Of a DNA stretch of 64,000 nucleotides, positions 44,165-53,227 are shown one piece after another. The stretch spans positions 1 to 64,000 of the forward strand of contig JAEVYU010000061.1 in NCBI GenBank assembly GCA_023392595.1, read 5' to 3'. This DNA is from Bacillota bacterium. Lineage in GTDB: Bacteria > Bacillota > UBA4882 > UBA8346. Positions within the stretch are counted from its first letter, which is position 1. Each line of letters opens with the position of its first letter. The notes below the pieces were generated by a model, which saw only the letters and a program-made list of their open reading frames with translations, searched no databases and had not been told where the DNA came from. The translations under genes and the position numbers were made by a program.

Positions 44165-44272
44165 GCCGCATCCACTTCATTTTCTCCTATCCATACGGGC
44201 CATTTCAAAAACTCGATGGGTCCCAACATACCATTCTTATTTCCATAAAGTCATATCGCAGGTGGCCCAAAG

Positions 44273-45064
44273 TTATGTATGCATATGCCGCAGCATCATC
44301 CGTAAGATACTAAAGGTTTCTCCTGATTTCGCAAAGGCGACCTCGATTAAAAATACGTAAACCGGGATAAATAATATCAGAATTAGCAAACCCAATACGA
44401 TCTTAACGGGATATCCCAGTACAAACACATTAATCTGCGGAATGAGTCTGGCAATTAGGCCGAGAGCGACATCAACTAAAAAAATCGTTCCCATAACCGG
44501 AATAGCTATTTTAAATCCCAGATAAAACATATTTGAAAAGGCTTTTAAAAAAAAGCCCACAATTTCCTTATTCATAAACAACATACCCGGCTTGATAATT
44601 TCAAAGCTTTGGATCAACGACAAAATTACAGTATGATGACCATTAATGGCCAAAAATATCAATAAGGCCATAATATTATTAAGTTGGCCCATAAGCGGTA
44701 ATTCTGCGCCGGTACTGGGATCTAGAATATTAATCATTCCAAAACCCATTGTGGTATCCAAATAATACCCGGCAATCTGCAAGGCAAATAATGTAAGGTT
44801 GACGACAAATCCCATAATCAGTCCGATTAAAACTTCTTGAATCAAGGTAAAAACGGACATCCAAAATCCAAACTGGGCTAAGTTGTAATCACTACGAATA
44901 AAAGGCGCTACCACCAAAGACAAAGCAAAAGAAAAAAGGATTTTTACCGGCACCGGGATAGCCGAGCTTTGAAAAACAGGGGCAGTTGCCATTAAACCGG
45001 AACTTCTGGCGAAACCCAATAAGATTTGGGTAAATGTAAAACCAAAAAAGTTTTCTAAACTCAA
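44273..45064 (-). CDS. fliR: Flagellar export protein FliR
   Basis: 263 residues from TTG 45064, 6 nt after TAGGAG. About seven hydrophobic segments; markers are GFARSSGLMATAPVFQSSAIPVP near the start, GQIAGYYLDTTMGFGMINILDPS-like sequence and DVALGLIARLIPQINVFVLGYPVKI. It is part of the FliPQR gate of the type III export apparatus. The 211-nt gap to fliQ is unusually long for this operon. Confidence 0.95.
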   Translation of the reverse strand: MSLENFFGFTFTQILLGFARSSGLMATAPVFQSSAIPVPVKILFSFALSLVVAPFIRSDYNLAQFGFWMSVFTLIQEVLIGLIMGFVVNLTLFALQIAGYYLDTTMGFGMINILDPSTGAELPLMGQLNNIMALLIFLAINGHHTVILSLIQSFEIIKPGMLFMNKEIVGFFLKAFSNMFYLGFKIAIPVMGTIFLVDVALGLIARLIPQINVFVLGYPVKIVLGLLILILFIPVYVFLIEVAFAKSGETFSILRMMLRHMHT

Positions 45065-45275
45065 TTTTTGCTCCTATATTCCAATTAAATGACAAGGCCT
45101 CAGGCAATCGAAGTTAAAATAAAAAGCCAGGAATTTTAATACAGAACCGTGAATTCGAGGGATCCGGGAGTTAAGAATCCAGGTCGATGTGATAACTCTC
45201 CATACGATCCCAAACTCCGGATTTCCAGTTACCGAAATCATCGGATTAAAAATCCTGTATCTTCTCTCTTGACTT

Positions 45276-45551
45276 CTATTTTATAAAGGTATAATTATTT
45301 AAATTGCCAAGCACTTTCTGAAAGAAATAAAGGGTTGTATGTAACATCCAGGGCCCAAACACCACAATTGATACCAGTACGGCAACGATTTTAGGGACAA
45401 AGGCCAATGTTTGTTCATGAATTTGGGTAGTAGCCTGAATAATACTGATAACCAGTCCAACAACCATACCAATGAGAAGCATCGGTGCCGAGACTATCAG
45501 AACCGTCCAAATTGCTTCCCGCGCCACTGAAATTACAAATGTATCCGTCAA
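45276..45551 (-). CDS. fliQ: Flagellar export protein FliQ
   Basis: 91 residues from TTG 45551; an upstream GTG at 45572 is possible but adds a glycine-rich tail not found in the family, and the shorter form fits the usual 89 residues. Two membrane hairpin segments: VLIVSAPMLLIGMVVGLVIS and IVAVLVSIVVFGPWML, with ATTQIHEQTLAFVPKI between, the FliQ signature. It forms the export gate with FliP and FliR. Confidence 0.95.
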   Translation of the reverse strand: MTDTFVISVAREAIWTVLIVSAPMLLIGMVVGLVISIIQATTQIHEQTLAFVPKIVAVLVSIVVFGPWMLHTTLYFFQKVLGNLNNYTFIK

Positions 45552-45594
45552 GCCCTTTCCGCCACCTTTCACTTTCCAACCAAATTCATCGGCT

Positions 45595-46368
45595 TTACTT
45601 GAAGCTTAAAATTAACGACCGGGCTATTAAATGCCATCCATCAACCATAACGAAAAGTAAAATTTTAAAAGGCAATGAAATCATAATCGGCGGCAACATC
45701 ATCATACCCATCGACATAAGGGTGCTCGCCACGATCATATCAATGACTAAAAAGGGTACAAAGATCATAAAACCGATTTGGAAAGCCGTTCTTAGTTCGC
45801 TAATCACAAAAGCCGGAATCAATACTTGAGTTGGAATATCTTGATAGTTTTTGGGTCTAGCTAAATGCGCCGCTTGAATAAACAACATTAAGTCTTTACT
45901 GCGGGTTTGTTTAAACATAAAAGCACGGATTGGCTCCATTGCTCTAGTGAATGCTTGATCTTGCGTTATTCTATTCTTTAAGAACGGCTGCAACGCCTGA
46001 TCATTGACTTTAGTCCAAGTAGGCATCATGATAAAAAAGGTTAAAAACAATGCTAAACCAACCATGACCTGGTTAGGTGGCATCTGGTTGGTCCCAATAG
46101 CAGTTCTCGTAAAGGAGAGGACTATAATAATTCGAATAAAGGATGTTGTCATAATCAATATAGCCGGCGCCAGAGACAACACAGTCAATAATATAAGTAT
46201 TTGCAGACTCTGGGCTATTTCAGTCGGACTATTGGATGGTTGAACTCCAATTTCAATTCGGGGAATAGGAAAAGTAGCTGCAGCTCCCCAAACATTTCCA
46301 GCTCCAATTAATAATAATAAAACCACCAGAAAAGAAATTCTGGCCGTTTTGTTTTTTAGCAATCGCAT
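45595..46368 (-). CDS. fliP: Flagellar export protein FliP
   Basis: 257 residues. A cleavable signal peptide (about 1-30) is followed by membrane segments and the FliP markers SFIRIIIVLSFTRTAIGTNQMPPNQ-type sequence, VGLALFLTFF and VLIPAFVISELRTAFQIGF. The ATG overlaps the fliO stop (TAATG). It builds the pentameric core of the export gate. Confidence 0.97.
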   Translation of the reverse strand: MRLLKNKTARISFLVVLLLLIGAGNVWGAAATFPIPRIEIGVQPSNSPTEIAQSLQILILLTVLSLAPAILIMTTSFIRIIIVLSFTRTAIGTNQMPPNQVMVGLALFLTFFIMMPTWTKVNDQALQPFLKNRITQDQAFTRAMEPIRAFMFKQTRSKDLMLFIQAAHLARPKNYQDIPTQVLIPAFVISELRTAFQIGFMIFVPFLVIDMIVASTLMSMGMMMLPPIMISLPFKILLFVMVDGWHLIARSLILSFK

Positions 46369-46922
46369 TATTGATCTTTACCTCGCGCTCTCCAAGAACG
46401 TACCTTCGCCAAACCTTCTTGTATGCGCTGTTTGGCGTTGAGATCATTAGAATCATTAATACCTCTGGGGTTTAAACTTTTCAAAAAAGGCCCCATCATA
46501 CCGGAGAATTTATTGGGCGGTAAAGTCTGATATTTATCAGCCGAGCTCTCCAGTTCATTATAAAATTCCGGATCATCAATCTCCTGGAGTAAATTGATTC
46601 CATGTTCGGAACTGCCAATCAAAATAACTTTATGATTGACCAACAACAAATAGAGATGGCGATTAGGCCCCAAAAAAAGGCTTTCTGCCACTCTAAGATG
46701 TTTAGCTGCTGAAACTCCAAATTTGCCAGCCAAAAATTTAGTACCCCAATACGCCAAGACGACTATGACCGCTAAAGAAAACAAAGCCCAAATCCACTGC
46801 CCGCTGCCAAATTCCGCCCCCGGTTCTTCAGCGGTTTTGGCAAAAGCAACTGCCGGCATGAGAAAAATACTTGCAGCACACAAAAGGAAGCAAAATCCAT
46901 ATTCTAGCTTCAACTTCTTCAA
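46368..46922 (-). CDS. fliO: Flagellar biosynthesis protein FliO (FliZ)
   Basis: 184 residues from TTG 46922. Signal peptide (about 1-28), short periplasmic linker, one membrane segment (about 44-63), then the conserved LRVAESLFLGPNRHLYLLLVNHKVILIGSS block of FliO (given in part as AESLFLGPNRHLYLL). It stabilises FliP during gate assembly. The position between cheY and fliP is the standard one in Bacillota. Confidence 0.9.
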   Translation of the reverse strand: MKKLKLEYGFCFLLCAASIFLMPAVAFAKTAEEPGAEFGSGQWIWALFSLAVIVVLAYWGTKFLAGKFGVSAAKHLRVAESLFLGPNRHLYLLLVNHKVILIGSSEHGINLLQEIDDPEFYNELESSADKYQTLPPNKFSGMMGPFLKSLNPRGINDSNDLNAKQRIQEGLAKVRSWRARGKDQ

Positions 46923-46944
46923 ATAATTCTCGCTTCCTTCCGTG

Positions 46945-47307
46945 TCAAGTCAATACTTTACGAACAGCCTCCAGAACACGTTCCGGCTGGAATGGTTTTA
47001 CGACAAAATCTTTGGCTCCAGCTTGAATTGCGTCAATCACCATCGCTTGTTGCCCCATAGCGCTGCACATAATAATCATCGCATTGGAATCAATTTTACG
47101 GATCTCTTTCACCGCGGTAATACCGTCCATATCGGGCATTGTAATATCCATTGTTACCAAATCCGGACGAAGTTCCTTGAATTTTTCCACAGCTTTAGAG
47201 CCGTCTTCAGCCTCACCGATGACCTCATAACCGCCTTTACGCAAAATATCCTTAATCATCATGCGCATAAAAGCAGCATCATCAACTACCAATACCTTGT
47301 TTCCCAC
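46945..47307 (-). CDS. cheY: Chemotaxis response regulator CheY
   Basis: 120 residues from GTG 47307, behind AAAGGAGGAATTCAG. A single receiver domain: acidic pair D9 and D10, phosphoacceptor D54 in VTMDITMPDMDG, the Ser in MCSAMGQQ and Lys in FVVKPF. No output domain. Phosphorylated by CheA; CheY-P binds FliM/FliY at the switch. In Bacillota CheY-P promotes counter-clockwise rotation. Confidence 0.96.
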   Translation of the reverse strand: MGNKVLVVDDAAFMRMMIKDILRKGGYEVIGEAEDGSKAVEKFKELRPDLVTMDITMPDMDGITAVKEIRKIDSNAMIIMCSAMGQQAMVIDAIQAGAKDFVVKPFQPERVLEAVRKVLT

Positions 47308-47327
47308 CTGAATTCCTCCTTTAGGAA

Positions 47328-48581
47328 TTATTGAAGTGTATTTACTCTTTCAATAGGACTTATAATATCAGTCACTTTAATACCAAAATTTTCATCAATA
47401 ACAACCACTTCACCCTTAGCGATTAATTTTCCGTTGACATAAATATCAACTGGATCTCCGGCTAATTTGTCTAATTCAACTATCGAACCGACACCTAGTT
47501 CCAAAATTTCCTTAATCTTCATTCGGGTATTGCCGAGCTCGACCGTGACTTGTAGCGGAACGTCTAAAATTAATCCGATATTACTTGTTTCCTTTGTTAA
47601 TTTTGCGTTTCCTAATGGCGCAAATTGTGCTGGTTGTACCATAACTTGCGGGTGCACCTCCTGACCAAAATTTTGATTTCGCGGCGAAGCAGCTAAAGGC
47701 GGCATATTAAAGGCGCCAGGCTCAACTGGTCGATTGAGTCCAACTCCTTGATTATTCGGATATTCGCCCCGGACCGGTTGAGGAGCGGACGGAAGCGGCA
47801 TTTCGCTTCTCCCGGGAGACGTTGCTTGCGGAGGAACCTGCTGCTGCCCGTTTTTCAATTCTGTCTCTGTTTTTGTCTGAGGGGCCGTCTGCTGGGTCTG
47901 CGAAGCTTTCGGCACCGAAACTTCGGTGGCTTTAATCATCGAATCAGCCATTTCTACCCCGAAAGGATAAGAAACAACCAGCATCATTTCACTGTCGGTT
48001 AAATCTTGAATTGCAAGTTTAAAAGAAACAACGATAATCCTTTCATCCATAGCTTGATCTTTTATTATCGGCGCTTCATCTTTAAAATTAATAACCTTCA
48101 CCCGCGGCGGTTCAATTTCAACCCGTTTTGAAAAGAGGGTCGATAATGACGTCGCCGCAGTACCCGCCATTTGATTAAGAGCTTCGGCAATTGCGCTTAA
48201 CTCCATATCACCGAGAGATTCATTGGGATTACGGCCATCGCCGCCCATCATCAAATCGGCGATAATCGCCGAATCATGAATCTTTAAAATCAGAAGGTTG
48301 GTACCAATTAAGCCATTCTTATATTCCACTTCAATGGTTACATAAGGAATAGGGTGCTGTTCTTTCAACTCTTGTTGCGTCGTGATAAAAATAGTCGGCG
48401 TATCAATAATTACCCGTTTATTGAGGATTTCCGATAAGGCCGTTGAAGCCGAACCATAACTGATATTTCCGATTTCGCCAAGAGCATCCTTCTGCAACGG
48501 TGTTAATTGTTGAGTAGAGACAGAATCAGAATCATTTAATAAAGCATTTATTTCTTCCTGAGATAGGATTTGCCTACTCAA
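47328..48581 (-). CDS. fliY: Flagellar motor switch phosphatase FliY (CheC-FliN fusion)
   Basis: 417 residues from TTG 48581. The N-terminal peptide LSQEEINALL binds CheY-P; the CheC-like domain has two phosphatase centres, GEIGNISYGSASTALS and AEALNQMAGTAATSLS. A Pro/Gln-rich linker (about 230-330) leads to a C-terminal FliN domain with LDVPLQVTVELGNTRMKI and GSIVELDKLAGDPVDIYVNG. It removes phosphate from CheY-P at the switch and forms part of the C ring. Confidence 0.95.
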   Translation of the reverse strand: MSRQILSQEEINALLNDSDSVSTQQLTPLQKDALGEIGNISYGSASTALSEILNKRVIIDTPTIFITTQQELKEQHPIPYVTIEVEYKNGLIGTNLLILKIHDSAIIADLMMGGDGRNPNESLGDMELSAIAEALNQMAGTAATSLSTLFSKRVEIEPPRVKVINFKDEAPIIKDQAMDERIIVVSFKLAIQDLTDSEMMLVVSYPFGVEMADSMIKATEVSVPKASQTQQTAPQTKTETELKNGQQQVPPQATSPGRSEMPLPSAPQPVRGEYPNNQGVGLNRPVEPGAFNMPPLAASPRNQNFGQEVHPQVMVQPAQFAPLGNAKLTKETSNIGLILDVPLQVTVELGNTRMKIKEILELGVGSIVELDKLAGDPVDIYVNGKLIAKGEVVVIDENFGIKVTDIISPIERVNTLQ

Positions 48582-48587
48582 ATCAGC

Positions 48588-49571
48588 TCACCCCTCATGC
48601 AAAATTTTCGCCACTTGAACAGCCATACGATTATCGGCAACTCCGGGCGATGCCTTAAACTTGATTTGGTTACCCACTCGAATATCAAGCAAGGCCTTAA
48701 CCGACTGATCCAATTGAATTACATCACCAACAGCCAATGTAAGTAACTCACCAACACTAATCGTCGCCCGGCCCAGTTCTGCCGACACCTGTATCGACGC
48801 TTGAGCCAAACGTTGTTGAATAGCGGAAAAGCTTTGATTATTTGAAGTTTTATTTGACGATCTTGTAAACCAAACTTGGGCATTTAAACGATCCAAAATT
48901 GGTTCCAAAACAGCAAGAGGCAAACAAACATTCATTAAACCGAAGGCCTCAGCAATTCGCACCTCCAAGGTCACAAGCACAATCATATCTGTCGGTGGAA
49001 TAATCTGAGTAAAAAGCGGATTAAGTTCAATGCTTTCGAAACCTGGATTTAATTCCGCCACAACTTGCCATGCTTCTTTGATATTCGGCAAAATTTTAGC
49101 CATAACCCGCTTGATAACGGTTTGTTCAATATCGGTTAATTCGCGAATTTTTTCCAGCGAATAGCCATACCCTCCCAACAACCGATCGACAATTGCAAAG
49201 GCCAATTGGGGGGAAATCTCAATCAAAAGATTACCTTCAAGCGGTTTTAATGAAATAATGTTCATTACTGTCGGATTATGTAATGATTTCGTGAATTCTT
49301 CATAAGTCAGCTGATCAATGGATACAACTTGTCCCCGCACCATGCTTCGTAAGTAAGTAGAAAAAGAAGTCGTAAGTAAACGGGCTAAATTTTCATGAAG
49401 CATGACGAGAGTTCTTATTTGATCCTTTGACAACTTATTGGGGCGACGAAAATCGTAAGGCTTAATCTTCTTTTTCTTTTCATCGCTGATGACTTCTTCA
49501 ACCCGAATGCTTCCTGAAGAGAGCGCTTCTAATAGTGAGTCTATTTCAGCCTGTGACAGGACATCAGCCAT
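48588..49571 (-). CDS. fliM: Flagellar motor switch protein FliM
   Basis: 327 residues. The N-terminal CheY-binding peptide LSQAEIDSLLEAL, the middle domain with YDFRRPNKLSKDQIR and SMVRGQVVSIDQLTYEEF, and the C-terminal FliN-like domain with GELLTLAVGDVIQLDQ. The gene lies 6 nt before fliY. It forms the body of the C ring and sets direction of rotation. The ribosome site is an unusual run of eight G. Confidence 0.97.
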   Translation of the reverse strand: MADVLSQAEIDSLLEALSSGSIRVEEVISDEKKKKIKPYDFRRPNKLSKDQIRTLVMLHENLARLLTTSFSTYLRSMVRGQVVSIDQLTYEEFTKSLHNPTVMNIISLKPLEGNLLIEISPQLAFAIVDRLLGGYGYSLEKIRELTDIEQTVIKRVMAKILPNIKEAWQVVAELNPGFESIELNPLFTQIIPPTDMIVLVTLEVRIAEAFGLMNVCLPLAVLEPILDRLNAQVWFTRSSNKTSNNQSFSAIQQRLAQASIQVSAELGRATISVGELLTLAVGDVIQLDQSVKALLDIRVGNQIKFKASPGVADNRMAVQVAKILHEG

Positions 49572-49585
49572 TACAAAGCCCCCCC

Positions 49586-50125
49586 CTAATTAATCAAAAA
49601 ATCCTCAAAATATAGATTTTTAACCTTTCCCGTAACAAGATAACGATTAATACTATTTATAATTTCGCTGCGAATTTGATCTTTCCCTTCTTTTTCATCA
49701 ATTTTCTCTTTAGTTTTAGTCCGTAAAATAGAAATCATTAAATCGCGGATTTGGGGGATCCGCTTGGCAATCTCTTCTTTGGTCTTTTCATTGTCCAATT
49801 CCATCGTGGCGTTCACTTTAAGATAACGCTCAACTCCATCATCCGATGGGATATTTACTATAATTTCATTACCAAGGGGCACTAAAGGACCAACCTCTTC
49901 CGCTGCAGCCTGACTGACTTCTTGGACCTTTATAATCGGCGCTTGGCTGGAAGCCGAATTTTTAAATGTAAAAATTAAAAAAGCCCCGGCGACAATCACC
50001 GTAATTAACAAAACAAACATTCCTAAAATAATATAAGTTGTCATTTTATTGACATTTACATTTGCGTTTGCAGTATTTGCCTTGCCGTCGGCAGCAGGCG
50101 GATTATTTTTGGGTGCATCTGCCAT
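49586..50125 (-). CDS. fliL: Flagellar basal body-associated protein FliL
   Basis: 179 residues, start after AGGAGGGAAATCAT. A hydrophilic Asn/Ala-rich tail, one membrane helix (about 29-52) and a C-terminal domain with YLKVNATMELDNEKTKEEI and DLMISILRTKTKEKI, ending VKNLYFEDFLIN. This is the standard FliL layout. It rings the stator and supports torque. It is followed by fliM at 14 nt. Confidence 0.93.
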   Translation of the reverse strand: MADAPKNNPPAADGKANTANANVNVNKMTTYIILGMFVLLITVIVAGAFLIFTFKNSASSQAPIIKVQEVSQAAAEEVGPLVPLGNEIIVNIPSDDGVERYLKVNATMELDNEKTKEEIAKRIPQIRDLMISILRTKTKEKIDEKEGKDQIRSEIINSINRYLVTGKVKNLYFEDFLIN

Positions 50126-50293
50126 ATGATTTCCCTCCTGGATCAGCTAATATCCTTATACCCTACTATTTATCGATTATTATATCATATTTCCTTTATT
50201 TTGGATTCATTGTAACTGGACAAATATCAAAAAGATTCATGAAAATTCATTATCTTGATTTTAATTTGTAGTAATATATCGGCCGTTTTCAAT

Positions 50294-50512
50294 TTATACT
50301 TTATCTTTGTCATCACATTCCGTAAAATTACATCCCCCGATTAAACGGCGGTATTGAATAATTTGATCAATTACTTCCGGAACCGGAGTTTTAACAACAA
50401 ATTTTTTTCCCGTTGTTAAAGAAATTGTAGTATCCGGAGTTGCCTCAATCACCTCTATCAAATGAGGATTAATTAAGAATTCTTCCCCATTTAGGCGCTG
50501 CACGGTAATCAT
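50294..50512 (-). CDS. flbD: FlbD family flagellar protein (YlzI-like)
   Basis: 72 residues from ATG 50512, 7 nt after AAAGGAGG; the frame reaches 50578 only because it enters the adjacent palindromic element. MITVQRLNGEEFLINPHLIE and TTISLTTGKKFVVKTPVPEV define the small FlbD/FlgEb family found between flgE and motA/fliL in Bacillota and spirochaetes. The role is poorly known. It lies 168 nt upstream of fliL; that gap holds nothing recognisable. Confidence 0.9.
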   Translation of the reverse strand: MITVQRLNGEEFLINPHLIEVIEATPDTTISLTTGKKFVVKTPVPEVIDQIIQYRRLIGGCNFTECDDKDKV

Positions 50513-50565
50513 TTTCCGTTCCTCCTTTGAAGGCATGAATTGGCTGTTACAAAAAAATTTTCCAT

Positions 50566-50684
50566 GAGGCTGTTGCAAAAGTGATTAAATCAATGAGAAA
50601 TACAATATATACCATTAATAATGGGCAAAGCTTTCCATATATTGTATTTCTCTATCGATAAATCTTATTTTGCAACAGACCCTT
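50566..50684. mobile_element. MITE-like element with 45-bp terminal inverted repeats
   Basis: About 119 bp. Starting from each end, GGCTGTTGCAAAA and GGTCTGTTGCAAAA are followed by related sequence and then an identical GAGAAATACAATATAT, leaving a core of about 25 bp. The termini resemble those of IS elements that begin GG..CTGTTGCAAA (IS6- and IS1182-like, from memory). No coding capacity. It forms a long hairpin in the mRNA between flgE and flbD. Target duplications are not obvious. Confidence 0.75.
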
Positions 50685-50728
50685 TATTTACGGCACTTTT
50701 GCGGCAGCCTTTACTTAAAAAACAACGA

Positions 50729-52990
50729 TTACCGTTTTAACTCGACCAGAGTTTGGAGCATTTCATCCGAAGTACTAATAATTTTAGAGTTGGCCTGGAA
50801 TCCGCGTTCGGTTATAATCATTTCCGTAAATTCCTGAGACAAATCAACATTAGACATTTCATGACTACCGGCTGCAATTGTGCCACGGCTTCCTACGCCT
50901 GCTTGACCAACTTGCGCCGCTCCCGAGTTGCTGGATTCTTGAAACATTGTATCCCCAGAACGTGATAAGCCGCCGGGATTTGTGAAAGTGGCGATAGCGA
51001 CCTGGGCCAAATCCTGATTCATTCCATTGGAAAAGACTCCGACAACTCTCCCGGTATTATCAATGTTATAACCGGTTAAAACGCCCAACGGATAACCATC
51101 CTGAATTGGCCCTTCAAAGGTTGAAAGAGGCCAACTATTGGCATCATTAGTAACATCCGATGTAAACCCTTGGGTTACTTTGGAGAAATCCGGGGTAATG
51201 CTGACTGGATCAGCACCTACCGGAGTAAATACCATGGGACCTCCCGGCGTATTCGACACATAACCGGTCTTGGTATCAAACGACAATATCCCGCTACCAT
51301 TGGTCATCGGAAGTCCGCTATCTTCTGTACATGTCCAAGCCCATTGGTTGGTGCCATTACGATGAATCCTTGTCGTCATTGTATGCGGAACCCCGAGGGA
51401 ATCGTAAACTTTAGTGGAAGTTACGGTTTCCGGCGGCGCCATAAATGATGCCAGGACTGGTTTTGCCGGAACCTGACGGAAAATGGCATTTCCTGATACG
51501 TCTCCATTTAATGGTGGAGTAATGTCAATTTCCAATCCATTGGTGGATTGAATTACAATCTTTTTACCTGTGGAATTGGTAATTTTGGTGCCGTCCCAAT
51601 CGAATTGGCCGGTTGCCCCGGATATCAAATTCCCGTTCCCAAGCGGCCCTTTTACCGTATAGGTATAGGTTGTGCCGGATGCGCCATCGGGACCGGTGAT
51701 TTCGATGGGAACAGTCACAGTAATTGGCGGCATGGAAGCATCTGTAAAGGTAAGATTTTTGGTACCCGCACCGATTTTTCCCCAATCCGAAACAACCGGA
51801 GCATTTTCAACGACACCGAATTCAGGGGGCCCACCATTAACGGGTGGTTGAACATGGATTATATGGATTGAATTTCCGGCGTTTGATTGGATAACAGTGG
51901 TCCCTTCGCTTACATTGGTAACACCTGCCGCAGCATTCCAATCAAAGGTTCCTGTGGCACCCGAGGTAACTTTTCCGCCATTTGCCGAAACAGCCCATTT
52001 ATAACTATCCCCTCCAACGCTGGAAACGGTATAAGTCAACGATACATTATTCCCATCTTGGTCCATAACGTTCATGGGGCCATAGGATCCCGCACCCTTA
52101 AATCCCGCAAGCAATACATTTTGTGGTACTCCAACCGGATTAATACTGAAGAAACCACCCGAGCTTTGGCTGACCTTTGGTAATTCAACCACAATCGGAC
52201 TGCCACCCGTTGGGGTCACTGTCAAACGACCACCCGGAGAAATCGACTTAATATTTCCAAACTCATCTAAAGAAATGCTTCCGGTTGCATCGCCTGAAGT
52301 AATATCACCCATACCATTTGCCGGTAGGATTGAGTAATTATAAGTATTAAAAGCATCCTTCACCGGAGTTAACTCAACCGTTAGGGTAATCGGCTTTCCA
52401 TTGACATCGGTCAGGGAAATGCTTGATCCATAACTGAGTTTTCCATTGGTATATGCATTTAAATTATCCTGGTAACTAATTTTGGTTGTAGCGATAGGCG
52501 CAACCGTTTTTCCCATCGGTAACTGTATCGCAGTTGATTGCGTATTAGCATCGATATTTCCTTTAATATCCGCAACCCAACCTTGTACTTTTAAACCGTT
52601 TCCTTCATTGACTAAATTACCGTTGGCATCAACATCGAAGTTTCCAGCCCGGGTATAAAATTGGTTTGAACCTTGTCCCAAGACAAAAAAACCATTTCCT
52701 TGGATTGCCATATCGGTTACTTTTCCCGTGTTTTGAAGATTACCTTGACTTTGTTTTACGCTGATGCTGGCAACACTGACTCCCAAACCAACCTGTTTCG
52801 GGTTGGTACCACCGCGATTATTATTCGGAGCCGAGGCGCCTTGAATTGTTTGATTGAGAATATCCTGGAAATTAACTACGCTCGATTTGAAACCAACGGT
52901 ATTCACATTGGCAATATTATTACCGATTGTATCCATTGCGGTCTGAAAATTCTTCATCCCAGAAACACCGGAATACATTGAACGCATCAT
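50729..52990 (-). CDS. flgE: Flagellar hook protein FlgE, very long
   Basis: 753 residues, start after GGAGGTCGA. The N-terminal rod-like domain has MYSGVSGMKNFQTAMDTIGNNIANVNTVGFK-type sequence (in part), the middle has AIQGNGFFVLG (95-105) and FYTRAGNFDVDANGNLV, and the C-terminus ends with the heptad helix around SNVDLSQEFTEMIITERGFQANSK (in part). The central part carries four copies of a module of 70-90 residues (about 192-270, 305-395, 430-500 and 527-602), each with D-x-x-G near its start and an SGxATG or NGSG turn. FlgE in Bacillus has 264 residues and in Salmonella 403, so the surface domains are greatly expanded. Confidence 0.96.
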   Translation of the reverse strand: MMRSMYSGVSGMKNFQTAMDTIGNNIANVNTVGFKSSVVNFQDILNQTIQGASAPNNNRGGTNPKQVGLGVSVASISVKQSQGNLQNTGKVTDMAIQGNGFFVLGQGSNQFYTRAGNFDVDANGNLVNEGNGLKVQGWVADIKGNIDANTQSTAIQLPMGKTVAPIATTKISYQDNLNAYTNGKLSYGSSISLTDVNGKPITLTVELTPVKDAFNTYNYSILPANGMGDITSGDATGSISLDEFGNIKSISPGGRLTVTPTGGSPIVVELPKVSQSSGGFFSINPVGVPQNVLLAGFKGAGSYGPMNVMDQDGNNVSLTYTVSSVGGDSYKWAVSANGGKVTSGATGTFDWNAAAGVTNVSEGTTVIQSNAGNSIHIIHVQPPVNGGPPEFGVVENAPVVSDWGKIGAGTKNLTFTDASMPPITVTVPIEITGPDGASGTTYTYTVKGPLGNGNLISGATGQFDWDGTKITNSTGKKIVIQSTNGLEIDITPPLNGDVSGNAIFRQVPAKPVLASFMAPPETVTSTKVYDSLGVPHTMTTRIHRNGTNQWAWTCTEDSGLPMTNGSGILSFDTKTGYVSNTPGGPMVFTPVGADPVSITPDFSKVTQGFTSDVTNDANSWPLSTFEGPIQDGYPLGVLTGYNIDNTGRVVGVFSNGMNQDLAQVAIATFTNPGGLSRSGDTMFQESSNSGAAQVGQAGVGSRGTIAAGSHEMSNVDLSQEFTEMIITERGFQANSKIISTSDEMLQTLVELKR

Positions 52991-53012
52991 AATAAATCGA
53001 CCTCCTTCGTTA

Positions 53013-53160
53013 ATTGGCTATTAAGAAGTTACTAGTGATTGGTTTATTGGTCATTCGTTATTAGTGGCAAGTTACTAAATCGATCCTCGCCCAAATGAAC
53101 TTCCTAATTTCTAATAACAAATAACGATTGGCTAACACAATCAACATATGACTAATAACG
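53013..53160. repeat. Heptanucleotide-periodic spacer tracts (two arms)
   Basis: 53013-53078 reads in 7-bp register with GTTATT-type units and 53103-53160 with the complementary AATAAC-type units, so the spacer between flgE and the next gene has two facing arms around about 24 bp of other sequence. Confidence 0.7.
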
Positions 53161-53227
53161 CCTTTTCATCTTTTTGCCCGCTTCCATCATTCGGCGGGCA
53201 AAGGCTTTCCCCATCAGAGGTCCAGCC

